Shown: one piece after another, positions 26,548-35,458 of the stretch
Numbering within the stretch: the first letter of the stretch is position 1
Layout of the letters: every line of letters starts with the position of its first letter
Assembly (NCBI GenBank): GCA_945952225.1
Contig: CAMFHP010000020.1
Coordinates: 1-64,000, forward strand
Direction: 5' to 3'
DNA length: 64,000 bases
Source of the DNA: an uncultured Myxococcaceae bacterium
GTDB taxonomy: Bacteria; Myxococcota_A; Polyangia; Polyangiales; Ga0077539
The notes under the pieces: generated by a model
Database searches by the model: none
What the model saw: only the letters and a program-made list of their open reading frames with translations
Told to the model about the DNA's origin: nothing
Made by a program: the position numbers and the translations under genes

Positions 26548-27071
26548 GATCCCTCGGCCTCCTCGCGCTCCTCTGCGCCTGCCGCGCCGCCACGGTGCCC
26601 GCGGTTCCCGTGGTGTCTGCGGTCGTCGACGTGCCGCCCTCCGATTGCCCCGCCGCGCCGCGTGTCGAGCTCTGGGAGACCCGCGACGCGCGCCCCACCG
26701 TGGCCTTTCGCGCGGGCGGTCACATCACCGCGCTCGACGTGAGCCTCGATGAAGACCCGTACCGCGCGCTCGTGGGCACGCTCGATGTGAAGGGCGAACA
26801 GGCCCTCGAAGCGCACGCCCGCGCCCTCGCGCTCGCCAACGCCACGCCCCATGACGGCGCCCCTGCGCGCGCCATGGTGCTCACCCTCGACGGCCGCGTG
26901 CTCGCGTCGCTCGAAGTCACCGTCGCCCTTCGCGGAAGGCGTTTTCGCATCCCGCTCCGCCCCGACGGACCGTTCACCGACGACACGCGCGACGCGCTCC
27001 GCGAGGCCGTGCGCCATGACCGACGGTGCTTCGCGGGACGCTCCATCGACGAGCCCGCGCCGACGCCGTAG
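26544..27071 (+). CDS. Small predicted lipoprotein after the peptide transporter
   Basis: A 175-residue protein starting at GTG 26544, overlapping the permease stop by four bases. The N-terminus (RSLGLLALLCACRA) looks like a short lipoprotein signal with Cys at 11 or 13. The body has several short beta-like blocks (TVAFRAGGHITALDVSLDED, AMVLTLDGRVLASLEVTVAL) but no family was recognised. By position it belongs to the transporter unit; it may be an accessory envelope protein. It converges with the RelA/SpoT gene with no bases between the stops. Confidence 0.6.
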   Translation: MRSLGLLALLCACRAATVPAVPVVSAVVDVPPSDCPAAPRVELWETRDARPTVAFRAGGHITALDVSLDEDPYRALVGTLDVKGEQALEAHARALALANATPHDGAPARAMVLTLDGRVLASLEVTVALRGRRFRIPLRPDGPFTDDTRDALREAVRHDRRCFAGRSIDEPAPTP

Positions 27072-28157
27072 TCACGCCCGTTCGAGGGCTGCGAGGAGCT
27101 CCCCCGCGACGCGCTGCGCGGTGCGCTCGTCGTCGGGGTAGTCGAGCTCGCGGTAGAGCCGCGTGAGCTTCGAGACGCGCTGCAAACCCGGATCGGGCGC
27201 GCGGAGGATCACCACGTGCGCGAGAAAGAACAGCGCGTACCCGAGGTGCACACATCCGAGCGACGCGGGCGAGAGGCGCCACGCGCGCGAGGCGAAGTCG
27301 AAGTACGGACGCACCAGCGAGGGCGCCTCGTGGCCGTGACGCGCGAGGGCCTCGCGGAGCGCGCGCGTCGTGCCCAGGCCCGCGTGACGGAGCATGCGCG
27401 CGAGGTACTCGGGGTAGAACACCTCGCCCGAGAGCGGCAGCGCCAGCGCGCGCGCGATCGCCCCGTCGAGGGCCGACACCTCGGAGCTCCGCGCGACCGC
27501 GTCGAGGGAGACCGCGTCGAGGGGAAAATCCGCGTCGCGGTCGTCGAGCGCGGCGCGGGCCTCGCGGGCGTGACGATCGAGCGCGCGGCGGATCGAGACG
27601 AACTCCTCGTCGGCGATTTCGAGCAGGCTCGCCACGCGGCTGAAGCGCCGACGGATCTCCGCGGGCACGGCGTCGAGGGCCTTGTATCCGAGGTCGTGCT
27701 CCACCTCGGCCCAGGCGTGCTGCACCACCGTGCGGAGCTGCACTTCGAAGCGCGCCTCGCCAGGCAGCGCGTCGTCGCGGAGCGCGCAGACGTAGTGCAC
27801 CGAGCGGTATCCGAAGCGCCCATCATCGCGGGGCCGCGACTTGTCGACGGAGTGTGACCAGTCGACCTCGAAGTGCTCTTCGAGCGTGCGCGCCGCGACC
27901 TCGATGGCGTCTTCGAAGTACACGGTCACGCGGAGCCCCACGAGGTCGGTGATGGCCCACAGCGAGGCGTAGGTGCGGTCGGGGCGCGCGAGCTTGTGGC
28001 GCAGGCTCGTCGGCGATTTCACGCGCGCCGTGACGAGGTGCGCGGTCACGCCCCGCGCGTCGAGGAGGCGCTCGATCTGGGCCCGCAGCGCGATGGCGCG
28101 GGCGTCGAGCACCGGCCGCAGGCGATCGAACTCGGAGAGCATCGCGTCGTGGTGCAT
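27072..28157 (-). CDS. RelA/SpoT-domain protein (small alarmone synthetase-like)
   Basis: A 361-residue cytosolic protein. Residues about 40-165 form a (p)ppGpp synthetase domain: TARVKSPTSLRHKLARP (ATP/GTP-binding region), AITDLVGLRVTVYFED (acidic catalytic site), RFGYRSVHYVC and RFEVQLRTVVQHAWAEVEHD. No HD hydrolase domain, TGS or ACT domain is present. The C-terminal 190 residues are Ala/Arg-rich helical and have no recognised family, larger than usual in small alarmone synthetases (about 210-260 aa total). ATG 28157 is used; GTG 28175 and a later ATG are possible. The likely product is (p)ppGpp or a related alarmone. Confidence 0.8.
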   Translation of the reverse strand: MHHDAMLSEFDRLRPVLDARAIALRAQIERLLDARGVTAHLVTARVKSPTSLRHKLARPDRTYASLWAITDLVGLRVTVYFEDAIEVAARTLEEHFEVDWSHSVDKSRPRDDGRFGYRSVHYVCALRDDALPGEARFEVQLRTVVQHAWAEVEHDLGYKALDAVPAEIRRRFSRVASLLEIADEEFVSIRRALDRHAREARAALDDRDADFPLDAVSLDAVARSSEVSALDGAIARALALPLSGEVFYPEYLARMLRHAGLGTTRALREALARHGHEAPSLVRPYFDFASRAWRLSPASLGCVHLGYALFFLAHVVILRAPDPGLQRVSKLTRLYRELDYPDDERTAQRVAGELLAALERA

Positions 28158-28293
28158 CGGTGCGTCGTCGCGCACTCTCGACGGCCGCCCGCGGCCGTGT
28201 CAACGCGAGCCTCACTGCGCGCGGGGTCGAAGAATGTCTGCGGTGCTGTGGACGGGCGCACGGAATTCCCCTAGGCGTGCGGCACCCGACGCC

Positions 28294-30846
28294 ATGAAGT
28301 GCCGACTGCTGCTGCTCACGCCCCTCTGGATCCTCGCCTGCTCGCCCGCCGCGCCCTCGGATCCGCCCGTCGACGGCGCCGTCTTCGCCGACCGTGAAGA
28401 CGCCGCGACGGACACGTCCGCGGTCGACAGCCCGGACGTCGTCACGACCGACAGCGCGCCCGACGACGTGGCGACCGACAGCGGCCCCGACGCCGTCGCC
28501 GAGGCGTCCGTCGATGCGGGCGACGACGCCGCGGATGGCTCCGTCGACGTTGCGCTCGACGTGGCCGCCGACAGCGCCCGCGACGCCACCGTCGACACCG
28601 CCGACGACGTGCGCGACGCGATGGCCGACACCGCACCCGACGCTCCCGCCGACGTGCGCGATGCCGCCGCCGACACCGCGATGGACGCTCCCGTCGACGT
28701 GCGCGACGCCGCCGCCGACACCGCGATGGACACCGCCGCCGACGTGCGCGACGCCGCCACCGACGCGGCCCCCGCCGACGTGATGGTCTGCACGCCCGGC
28801 ACGCGCGAGTGCGTGGGCTCCCGGGGTACGCGCGTCTGCAACGCGACGGGCACCGCGTGGACCTCGACCACCTGCAACACCGGCCTCTCGTGCCTCGCGG
28901 GCGTGTGCCGCACGTGGGTCTGCACGCCCGGCGCGACGACCTGCGCCAACGCCTCGACGGTCTCGGTCTGCAACGCCGACGGCCTCGCGTCGACCACCAT
29001 GGCCTGCGCCGCGGGATCGAGCTGCACGGGCGGTCGCTGCACGGGATGGATCTGCACGCCGGGCACCGCGACGACCTGCACGGGCACGAGCCGCGAGCTC
29101 TGCAACGCCGACGGACAGGGCACGACGGCCACCCCGTGCGCGGCGGCCCCCAACGCGACGACGACCTGCGCGGCGGGCGTCTGCGGCTTCACCTGCGCGA
29201 CGGGCTTCGGCGACTGCGACGGCGTGGCCTCCAACGGTTGCGAGACCGACCTTCGCACCGCGAACGCCCACTGCGGCGCGTGCGGGCGCGCGTGCACCGG
29301 CACGTCGACGAGCACCGCGACCTGTCGTGCGAGCGCGTGCGTGCAGACCTGCGTGGCGGGCACCGCGGACTGCGACGGCAACGCGGCCAACGGATGCGAG
29401 TCGACGAGCGCCACCGACGCGCGCAACTGCGGCGCGTGCGGCGTGGTGTGTGCGACGCGCACGAACGCGACGGCCGTGTGCAGCGCGGGCGCGTGCGGCA
29501 TCGTGTGCAACGCGAACACCGCGAACTGCGACGGCAGCGCGACCAACGGCTGCGAGGTGAGCACGCTCACCGACGTGAACAACTGCGGCGCCTGCGGCAC
29601 GCGCTGCACCGGCGCCAACGCGACGATGGCCTGCACGTCGGGGCGCTGCGCGGTGATGGCCTGCGCCACGGGCTTCGCGAACTGCGACGGCAACGCGGCC
29701 AACGGGTGCGAGGTCGACACGCGCGCCGACGCGCGCAACTGCGGCGCCTGCGGGACCGTGTGCGCGAGCGGGGGCATGTGCTCCGGGGGCTTCTGTCCGG
29801 TGGTGTGCTCGGCCTCGACGGCGAACTGCGACGGCAACGCGGCCAACGGGTGTGAGGTCGACCTCAGCGGCGACGCGCGCAACTGCGGCGCGTGCGGAAC
29901 GGTCTGTCCCACGGGCCAGGTGTGTGTGGTGGGCGTGTGCGCGCTCGGCGCGCCGCCCATGATGAATCAGGCGCGCTACGGCCACGCGTCGGCCACCGGC
30001 GGCGACGGCAACGTGTACGTGTTCGGCGGCTACGACACGCGCCCCACGGCGACGGTGGAGGCGTACATCCCCTCGGCGAACGCGTGGATGATGCGCTCGC
30101 CGATGCCCGACGCGATCGAGGGGCATGCCGCGGTGACCCTCGCCGACGGACGGATCTTCATCGCGGGCGGCATCACGTTCACCACGTCGTATGGGCGCAC
30201 CGCGCTGATCTACGACCCGGGCACCGACACCTGGAGCGACGCGGCGACGCTGCCCACGGGCCGCTCCAATCCCGCGGCCACGCGCGGCGCCGACGGGCGC
30301 GTGTACGTGATCGGCGGAGGCGTTCCCGGCGGCACGACCACGGCCGTCGAAGCGTGGGACCCGCGCACCAACACCTGGGCCACGCTCGCGCCGCTCCCCG
30401 TGGGCCGCACGAGCGCGCGGGCCTTCACCGCGGCCGACGGGCGCATCTGGGTGCTCGGCGGCGTGGCGGGCACCGCGGGCTCGCCGACGTACCCGTCGAG
30501 CATCTACGTCTACAACCCCACCACGAACGCGTGGAGCACCTCGTCGTCGGTGACCCCCGACCTGCGCTACGGCTTCGGCGCGGCCACGGGCAACGACGGT
30601 CGCTTCTACTCGCTCGCGGGCTACTGGTTCACGAGCGGCGGCACCGGGGCCTCGCGCCTGGCCACCGCGCTCAACCCCGCGACGGGCGCCTTCACGTCGC
30701 TCACGCTCGTGCCCTACAGCCGCAGCGTGCCCGCGGCGGCGACGCTCCGCGACGGACGCATCGTGCTCACGGGCGGCAACGTCACGGGCTCGGGCTCCAC
30801 CGCCCGCGTCGACATCTACAACCCCGCCACGAACACCTGGCGCTGA
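28294..30846 (+). CDS. Cys-rich/Kelch-repeat lipoprotein, first tandem copy
   Basis: An 850-residue surface protein. A lipoprotein signal ends PLWILACSP (Cys16). Residues about 25-165 are an Asp/Ala-rich linker containing four near-copies of DVRDAAADTAMDAPV (45-bp period, about 28604-28790). A Cys-rich region follows to about residue 550, with several units like NCDGNAANGCEVDTRADARN followed by CGACGTVC. The C-terminal 300 residues hold Kelch-type repeats (GNVYVFGGYDTR, GRIFIAGGITF, GRVYVIGGGVPG, GRIWVLGGVAG) that form a beta-propeller. It is probably an adhesion or binding protein on the cell surface. The downstream gene is its paralogue, 105 bp away. Confidence 0.88.
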   Translation: MKCRLLLLTPLWILACSPAAPSDPPVDGAVFADREDAATDTSAVDSPDVVTTDSAPDDVATDSGPDAVAEASVDAGDDAADGSVDVALDVAADSARDATVDTADDVRDAMADTAPDAPADVRDAAADTAMDAPVDVRDAAADTAMDTAADVRDAATDAAPADVMVCTPGTRECVGSRGTRVCNATGTAWTSTTCNTGLSCLAGVCRTWVCTPGATTCANASTVSVCNADGLASTTMACAAGSSCTGGRCTGWICTPGTATTCTGTSRELCNADGQGTTATPCAAAPNATTTCAAGVCGFTCATGFGDCDGVASNGCETDLRTANAHCGACGRACTGTSTSTATCRASACVQTCVAGTADCDGNAANGCESTSATDARNCGACGVVCATRTNATAVCSAGACGIVCNANTANCDGSATNGCEVSTLTDVNNCGACGTRCTGANATMACTSGRCAVMACATGFANCDGNAANGCEVDTRADARNCGACGTVCASGGMCSGGFCPVVCSASTANCDGNAANGCEVDLSGDARNCGACGTVCPTGQVCVVGVCALGAPPMMNQARYGHASATGGDGNVYVFGGYDTRPTATVEAYIPSANAWMMRSPMPDAIEGHAAVTLADGRIFIAGGITFTTSYGRTALIYDPGTDTWSDAATLPTGRSNPAATRGADGRVYVIGGGVPGGTTTAVEAWDPRTNTWATLAPLPVGRTSARAFTAADGRIWVLGGVAGTAGSPTYPSSIYVYNPTTNAWSTSSSVTPDLRYGFGAATGNDGRFYSLAGYWFTSGGTGASRLATALNPATGAFTSLTLVPYSRSVPAAATLRDGRIVLTGGNVTGSGSTARVDIYNPATNTWR

Positions 30847-30951
30847 CGCACACGCCGCGCGCGTCCCCTCCTTCGCACACCACCAATCCGCCGCGGACCC
30901 GTAGACGCACCGGGACAATTCCCGTATGCGTCGCCGCGCCACGAGGACCCC

Positions 30952-33900
30952 ATGAAGATCCGCACCCTCCTTCTTGCACCGATGTTGCTCTTCGCGTGTA
31001 CCGCCCCGTACGCGCCGTCGGGCGGCGGTGGCGGCACGACCGACACCGGCGTCGCCGACACCTCTGCCGACGTCTCCACCGACACGGCCACCGACACCGC
31101 GACCGACACGGCCATCGACGCGACGGACGCCTCCACCGACGCGCGCACCGACGCCGCGACCGACGCGCCCACCGACGCCTCGACCTCGTGCCGCTCGGAC
31201 CGCGACTGCGGCACCGGCCTCGTGTGCGACCGCGACGCGCGCCGCTGCGTGCAGTGCGTGACCGGCGCCCACTGTCCCGCGAGCGCGCCGCTCTGTGAGC
31301 AGAACCGCTGCCGCGAGGCCACGACGTGCACGTCGTCGCGCATGTGTCCGAACCGCGTGTGCGGCACCGCGGGCATCTGCGTCGACTGCAACGCCGACAA
31401 CGACTGCACCGCGACCACGCGCTGCGACCACGGCAACTGCGTGCCGCGTCCGACGGCGTGCACCTCGTCGCGCGAGTGCTCCGGTCGCGACCAGGTGTGC
31501 GACATGAGCGCGTCGGTCTGCGTCGACTGCGTGGCCCACACCGACTGCCCCATGGGGAACTACTGCGCCGCGGATCACACCTGCGCGCCGCAGATCTGCA
31601 CGCCGGGCACGCGCACCTGCGACGACGCGGGCAACGTGCGCGCGTGCAACAGCATCGGCAGCGCGTGGGAGACCTCGCCCTGCGCCGCGCGGACCACCTG
31701 CGTGATGGGCACCTGCACCGCGCAGATCTGCACGCCCGGCGCGGCCGACTGCGGCTCGCTCTCCGAGGCGCGCGTCTGCAACACGAACGGGCTCGGGTAC
31801 ACCTCGACCGCGTGCGGGGCCACGGAGTCGTGCTCCGGCGGTCGCTGCGTGGCGCGCATCTGCACCCCCGGCACCGCGGAGTGCACCTCGACGACGTCGC
31901 GCCGCGTGTGCAACGCCGACGGCCTCTCGCAGACTTCGCTGAGCTGCGCCTCGGGCACGAGCTGCCGCGACGGAACGTGCCAGACCTGGGTGTGCCCCGC
32001 GGGCTCGCGCGAGTGCGTGTCGAACACCACCGTGCGCGTGTGCTCGGCCGACGGCCTCACGCAGTCGATGTCGATGTGCGGCGCCAGCGAGTCGTGCAGC
32101 GCGGGCACCTGCCGCCCGTGGACGTGCACCCCCAACGCGAGCACCTGCCTCTCGACCACGACGGTGAGCCTCTGCCAGCCCGACGGCCTCGGCGCGACCT
32201 CCTCGTCGTGCCCGTCGGGATCGGCCTGCGTGAGCGGCCGCTGCAACACCTGGCGCTGCACGCCGGGCACCGCGTCGTGCACGGGATCGAACCGCGACGT
32301 GTGCAACGCCGACGGTCAGGCCAGCACCAGCACCCCGTGCCCCGTGCCCGCGCGCGCCGTGATGGCGACCTGCACCGCGGGCACCTGCGGCTTCGTGTGT
32401 GAGTCGGGCTGGGGCAACTGCGACGGCATGGCGGCCAACGGCTGCGAGACCGACCTGCGCACCTCGACGGGCAACTGCGGATCGTGCGGCCGCGCGTGCT
32501 CGGGCACCTCGACGTCGACGGCGATGTGCACCGCGGGCACCTGCGCCACCACCTGCCTCTTCGGCCTCGCGGACTGCGACGGCGCCAGCGCCAACGGCTG
32601 CGAGTCGTCGACGGCCACCGACACGCGCAACTGCGGCGGCTGCGGCAACGTGTGCCCCGCGCGCGCGAACGCCGTCTCGACCTGCACCACGGGCACCTGC
32701 GGCTTCACGTGCCTCACGGGCTACTCCGACTGCGACGGCAACCCCGCCAACGGCTGCGAGACCAACTCGCGCATCGACACGAACAACTGCGGACGCTGCG
32801 GCAACGTGTGCCCCGCCGCGACGAACGCCGAGGCCATCTGCTCGTCGTCGCTCTGCGCGTACGTCTGCAACGCCGGCGCTTCGAACTGCGACGGCTCGTG
32901 GACCAACGGCTGCGAGGCCGTCACCGCGAGCGACGTGAACAACTGCGGCACCTGCGGCACGCGCTGCACCGGCGCCAACGCGACGATGACCTGCACCACC
33001 GGGCGCTGCGGCATCGCGAGCTGCGCGACGGGCTACGCGGATTGCGACGCGACGCTCTCCACGGGCTGCGAGGTCGCGCTCAACACCGACACGCGCAACT
33101 GCGGCGCGTGCGGAACGGTGTGTCCGGGCGTGGGCGTGGCGGGCACCAACGTGACCTGCTCGTCGGGCACCTGCGCGCAGACCTGCGCGACGGGCTACCG
33201 CGACTGCGACGGCATGGCGTCGACGGGATGCGAGGTCAACACCCTCTCCGACGCGCGCAACTGCGGCGCGTGCGGAACGGTGTGCCCGAGCGGTCAGTCG
33301 TGCGTGTCGGGCGCGTGCACGTCGGCGCCGTCGGCGAGCATGTTGACCGCGCGGTACGTGCACGCGCAGGCCACGGGCAACGACGGCAACGTGTACGTGT
33401 TCGGCGGCTACAACGGCGCCTATCTCTCGACCTCGGAGATGTACAGCCCGAGCTCGAACACGTGGATCTCGCGCGCAGCGATCCCCGCCGCGCTCTACGG
33501 CCCCACGGCGACGACGCTCGCCGACGGGCGCATCCTCGTGGCGGGCGGCTACAACGGCTCCACGGGCGGATCGTCGGGCGCGTACCTCTACAACCCGACC
33601 TCGAACACCTGGACCACGACCGCGTCGATGCTCTCGGGCCGCTACCACCTCGCGAGCGCGCGCGGCGCCGACAACAAGGTCTACGTGTTCGGCGGCTACA
33701 CCTCGCTGACCGCGTACTCGAACACCGTCGAGGCCTGGGACCCGGCCACCGGCGCATGGACCACCCGTCGCGCGTTCATCACCGGCCGTCAGGGCGCGCG
33801 GGCCTTCACCGCCGCCGACGGACGCATCTGGCTCGTGGGCGGCGCCGGCACCTCGGGCTCCATCGCGAGCATCGAGGTCTACACGCCCTCCACCGACACG

Positions 33901-34203
33901 TGGTCCACGGTGTCGGCCGCGCTCCCCAACGCGCGCAGCTACTTCGGCGGCGCCGTGGGCACCGACGGGCTCTTCTACATCGCAGGCGGCTCGGTCTCGA
34001 CGCTCTCGAACACGTCGGCCATCTCGTTCAACCCCACGTCGAGCGCCTTCGCCACGCTCACCGCGCTCCCCACGGGACGCACCTACCTCGCCGCGTCGGC
34101 CCTCCCCGACGGACGCATCCTCGTGACCGGCGGGTACACCTCGTCGAGCGTCGCGACGAACGCCGTCCACGCCTTCACGCCCTCGTCGAACGCCTGGCGC
34201 TGA
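30952..34203 (+). CDS. Cys-rich/Kelch-repeat lipoprotein, second tandem copy
   Basis: A 1083-residue paralogue of the preceding gene with the same architecture: a lipoprotein signal ending MLLFACTAP (Cys16), a Thr/Asp-rich linker, a longer Cys-rich region (about residues 80-800) of units such as CTPGTAECTSTTSRRVCNAD and NCDGNPANGCETNSRIDTNN, then a Kelch propeller (GNVYVFGGYNGA, GRILVAGGYNGS, NKVYVFGGYTSL, GRIWLVGGAGT, GRILVTGGYTSS). The Cys-rich part has extra unit types absent from the first copy, so it grew after duplication. Likely a cell-surface binding protein; partner unknown. Confidence 0.88.
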   Translation: MKIRTLLLAPMLLFACTAPYAPSGGGGGTTDTGVADTSADVSTDTATDTATDTAIDATDASTDARTDAATDAPTDASTSCRSDRDCGTGLVCDRDARRCVQCVTGAHCPASAPLCEQNRCREATTCTSSRMCPNRVCGTAGICVDCNADNDCTATTRCDHGNCVPRPTACTSSRECSGRDQVCDMSASVCVDCVAHTDCPMGNYCAADHTCAPQICTPGTRTCDDAGNVRACNSIGSAWETSPCAARTTCVMGTCTAQICTPGAADCGSLSEARVCNTNGLGYTSTACGATESCSGGRCVARICTPGTAECTSTTSRRVCNADGLSQTSLSCASGTSCRDGTCQTWVCPAGSRECVSNTTVRVCSADGLTQSMSMCGASESCSAGTCRPWTCTPNASTCLSTTTVSLCQPDGLGATSSSCPSGSACVSGRCNTWRCTPGTASCTGSNRDVCNADGQASTSTPCPVPARAVMATCTAGTCGFVCESGWGNCDGMAANGCETDLRTSTGNCGSCGRACSGTSTSTAMCTAGTCATTCLFGLADCDGASANGCESSTATDTRNCGGCGNVCPARANAVSTCTTGTCGFTCLTGYSDCDGNPANGCETNSRIDTNNCGRCGNVCPAATNAEAICSSSLCAYVCNAGASNCDGSWTNGCEAVTASDVNNCGTCGTRCTGANATMTCTTGRCGIASCATGYADCDATLSTGCEVALNTDTRNCGACGTVCPGVGVAGTNVTCSSGTCAQTCATGYRDCDGMASTGCEVNTLSDARNCGACGTVCPSGQSCVSGACTSAPSASMLTARYVHAQATGNDGNVYVFGGYNGAYLSTSEMYSPSSNTWISRAAIPAALYGPTATTLADGRILVAGGYNGSTGGSSGAYLYNPTSNTWTTTASMLSGRYHLASARGADNKVYVFGGYTSLTAYSNTVEAWDPATGAWTTRRAFITGRQGARAFTAADGRIWLVGGAGTSGSIASIEVYTPSTDTWSTVSAALPNARSYFGGAVGTDGLFYIAGGSVSTLSNTSAISFNPTSSAFATLTALPTGRTYLAASALPDGRILVTGGYTSSSVATNAVHAFTPSSNAWR

Positions 34204-34313
34204 GCCCTCCGCGGGCTGTCGCAGGACCCCGTCGCGGCAGCCCGACGCCTCCCCCTCCGACCGAATCGTCTCCGCTCCCCGCACAACTCCGACACAGCGC
34301 GCCCAGAACGGCA

Positions 34314-34481
34314 CTGTACGGCGCACACGCGCGTTCGGGGCCGGACATTTCGATCCTGTACGGCGCGCAGCGCCCTTCGGACCCGCCCCGACGACCGCGG
34401 TTCGGCGCGCGGACCCCTTCGGACCTGCCCCGAAGGTCTCTGTACACCGCGCGATGGCGTTCCAGGCGGCCGCGAAGGGCC
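34314..34481 (+). repeat. Intergenic 42-bp tandem repeat, four units
   Basis: The 307-bp gap 34204-34510 holds direct repeats with a 42-bp period starting at 34314, 34356, 34398 and 34440. Units begin CTGTACGGCGC, CTGTACGGCGC, CGGTTCGGCGC and CTGTACACCGC; the second and third also share CCCTTCGGACC followed by GCCCCGA. Units are abutting and diverged. Because 42 is a multiple of three and the units lack stops, reading frames stay open through the array. It lies after a Kelch gene and beyond the stop of the convergent RpoC-like gene B. The rest of the gap shows nothing clear. Confidence 0.75.
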
Positions 34482-34510
34482 CCGAGCGCTGTGCGACGCC
34501 CGCGTGACCG

Positions 34511-35458
34511 TCAGCGACGGCGGAGGCCCCAGAAGGTGCCGTCACGCGCCACGAGCGCGGCGACGACGCGCTCCACGGCGGAGGCCTCGATGGGGTGCCG
34601 GGCCTCGCGGAGCAGTCCCTCGATCTCGTCGGCGAGGTGCGCGGTGAAGGCCTCGCGTCCGAGGGCCATCGCGAGGTCACGGAGGTCGCGCTCGCCGTCG
34701 GTGAGGGCTTCGCCCGCGTACACAAATTCGCCTGCACGCACCCGCGCGGCGTGGGCCCGGCGGGGGCGCTCCACCGTCACGGTGTGCGCGCCGTCGTCGA
34801 TCGCGAGGTGTTGTGCGTCGACCCGCGCGACCACACCGGAGCACGGCGCCACCGCGGCGGGCTCGTCGGGGCGGCGTGCTTCGAGCAGCGCGATCAGTCG
34901 GGTTCCGCGGTTGCCGCGTGCGTCACCGCGCGCGGGGAGCGCGGGTTCGAGGCGTGCGAGAAGGTCTCCGCGGCGCACCGTGTCGCCGTCGTGCACGAGG
35001 AGGTCGGCGCCGTGTTCGAGCGCGAAGGACTGCACCACCGCGCCCTCGCACCGGAGCTCGATGCGGGGACGCGGGGTCTTCCACGGCGACTCGAAGGGCG
35101 CGAGACGCACGCGGCGTTGCAGCGTGAAGGTCACCGGATCGAGACGCTCGACGACCGTGCGCCACGGGTCGAGGTCGCGAAAGCACACCGTCGCCTCGGC
35201 GCCTTCGGCGATCTCCGCCGCGTAGGTGATCGTCGTTCGATCGCGTCGGTAGAGCGCCGCGCCCGCCTCGACGACGCACCCGTCGGTGACCGCGACCCCG
35301 TCGCCGAGAAGGAGCGCGTGCACCTCGCAGCGTCCGTCGTCGCCCTCGATGCGCAGCGTGCCGCGCACGTCGACGGCGCCCCCGACCACGCCCTCGACGG
35401 TCACCCGCGCGACAACGGTGGAGACCACCGTGTCGCCATGTCGTCGCGTGAGACTCAC
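34511..35458 (-). CDS. RpoC-like protein B, C-terminal part of a degenerate beta' paralogue
   Basis: A 315-residue protein resembling the C-terminal third of RNA polymerase beta' (after the trigger loop). GDTVRRGDLLARLEPAL, GTRLIALLEARRPDEPAAV and RAGEFVYAGEALTDGERDLR match RpoC's GDTLARI...[24 protein letters not shown]...ERGDVISDG, and the last 55 residues match its helices ending in V...VR.ML. RpoC's ITGGLPR is missing. It starts at GTG 35458 inside the stop of gene A (GTGA), in the -1 frame. Inserting one G in the G5 run at 35465-35469 would fuse the two frames, so the split may be real or a frameshift/assembly error. Function unknown. Confidence 0.8.
   Translation of the reverse strand: MSLTRRHGDTVVSTVVARVTVEGVVGGAVDVRGTLRIEGDDGRCEVHALLLGDGVAVTDGCVVEAGAALYRRDRTTITYAAEIAEGAEATVCFRDLDPWRTVVERLDPVTFTLQRRVRLAPFESPWKTPRPRIELRCEGAVVQSFALEHGADLLVHDGDTVRRGDLLARLEPALPARGDARGNRGTRLIALLEARRPDEPAAVAPCSGVVARVDAQHLAIDDGAHTVTVERPRRAHAARVRAGEFVYAGEALTDGERDLRDLAMALGREAFTAHLADEIEGLLREARHPIEASAVERVVAALVARDGTFWGLRRR

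Noticed and set aside
27823-34737. A 2304-residue open frame on the minus strand across the Kelch genes
   Set aside because: It is opposite two convincing lipoprotein genes and the RelA/SpoT gene, with low-complexity Arg/Ala/Val/His composition. Long antisense frames are expected at this GC content in repeat-rich genes.
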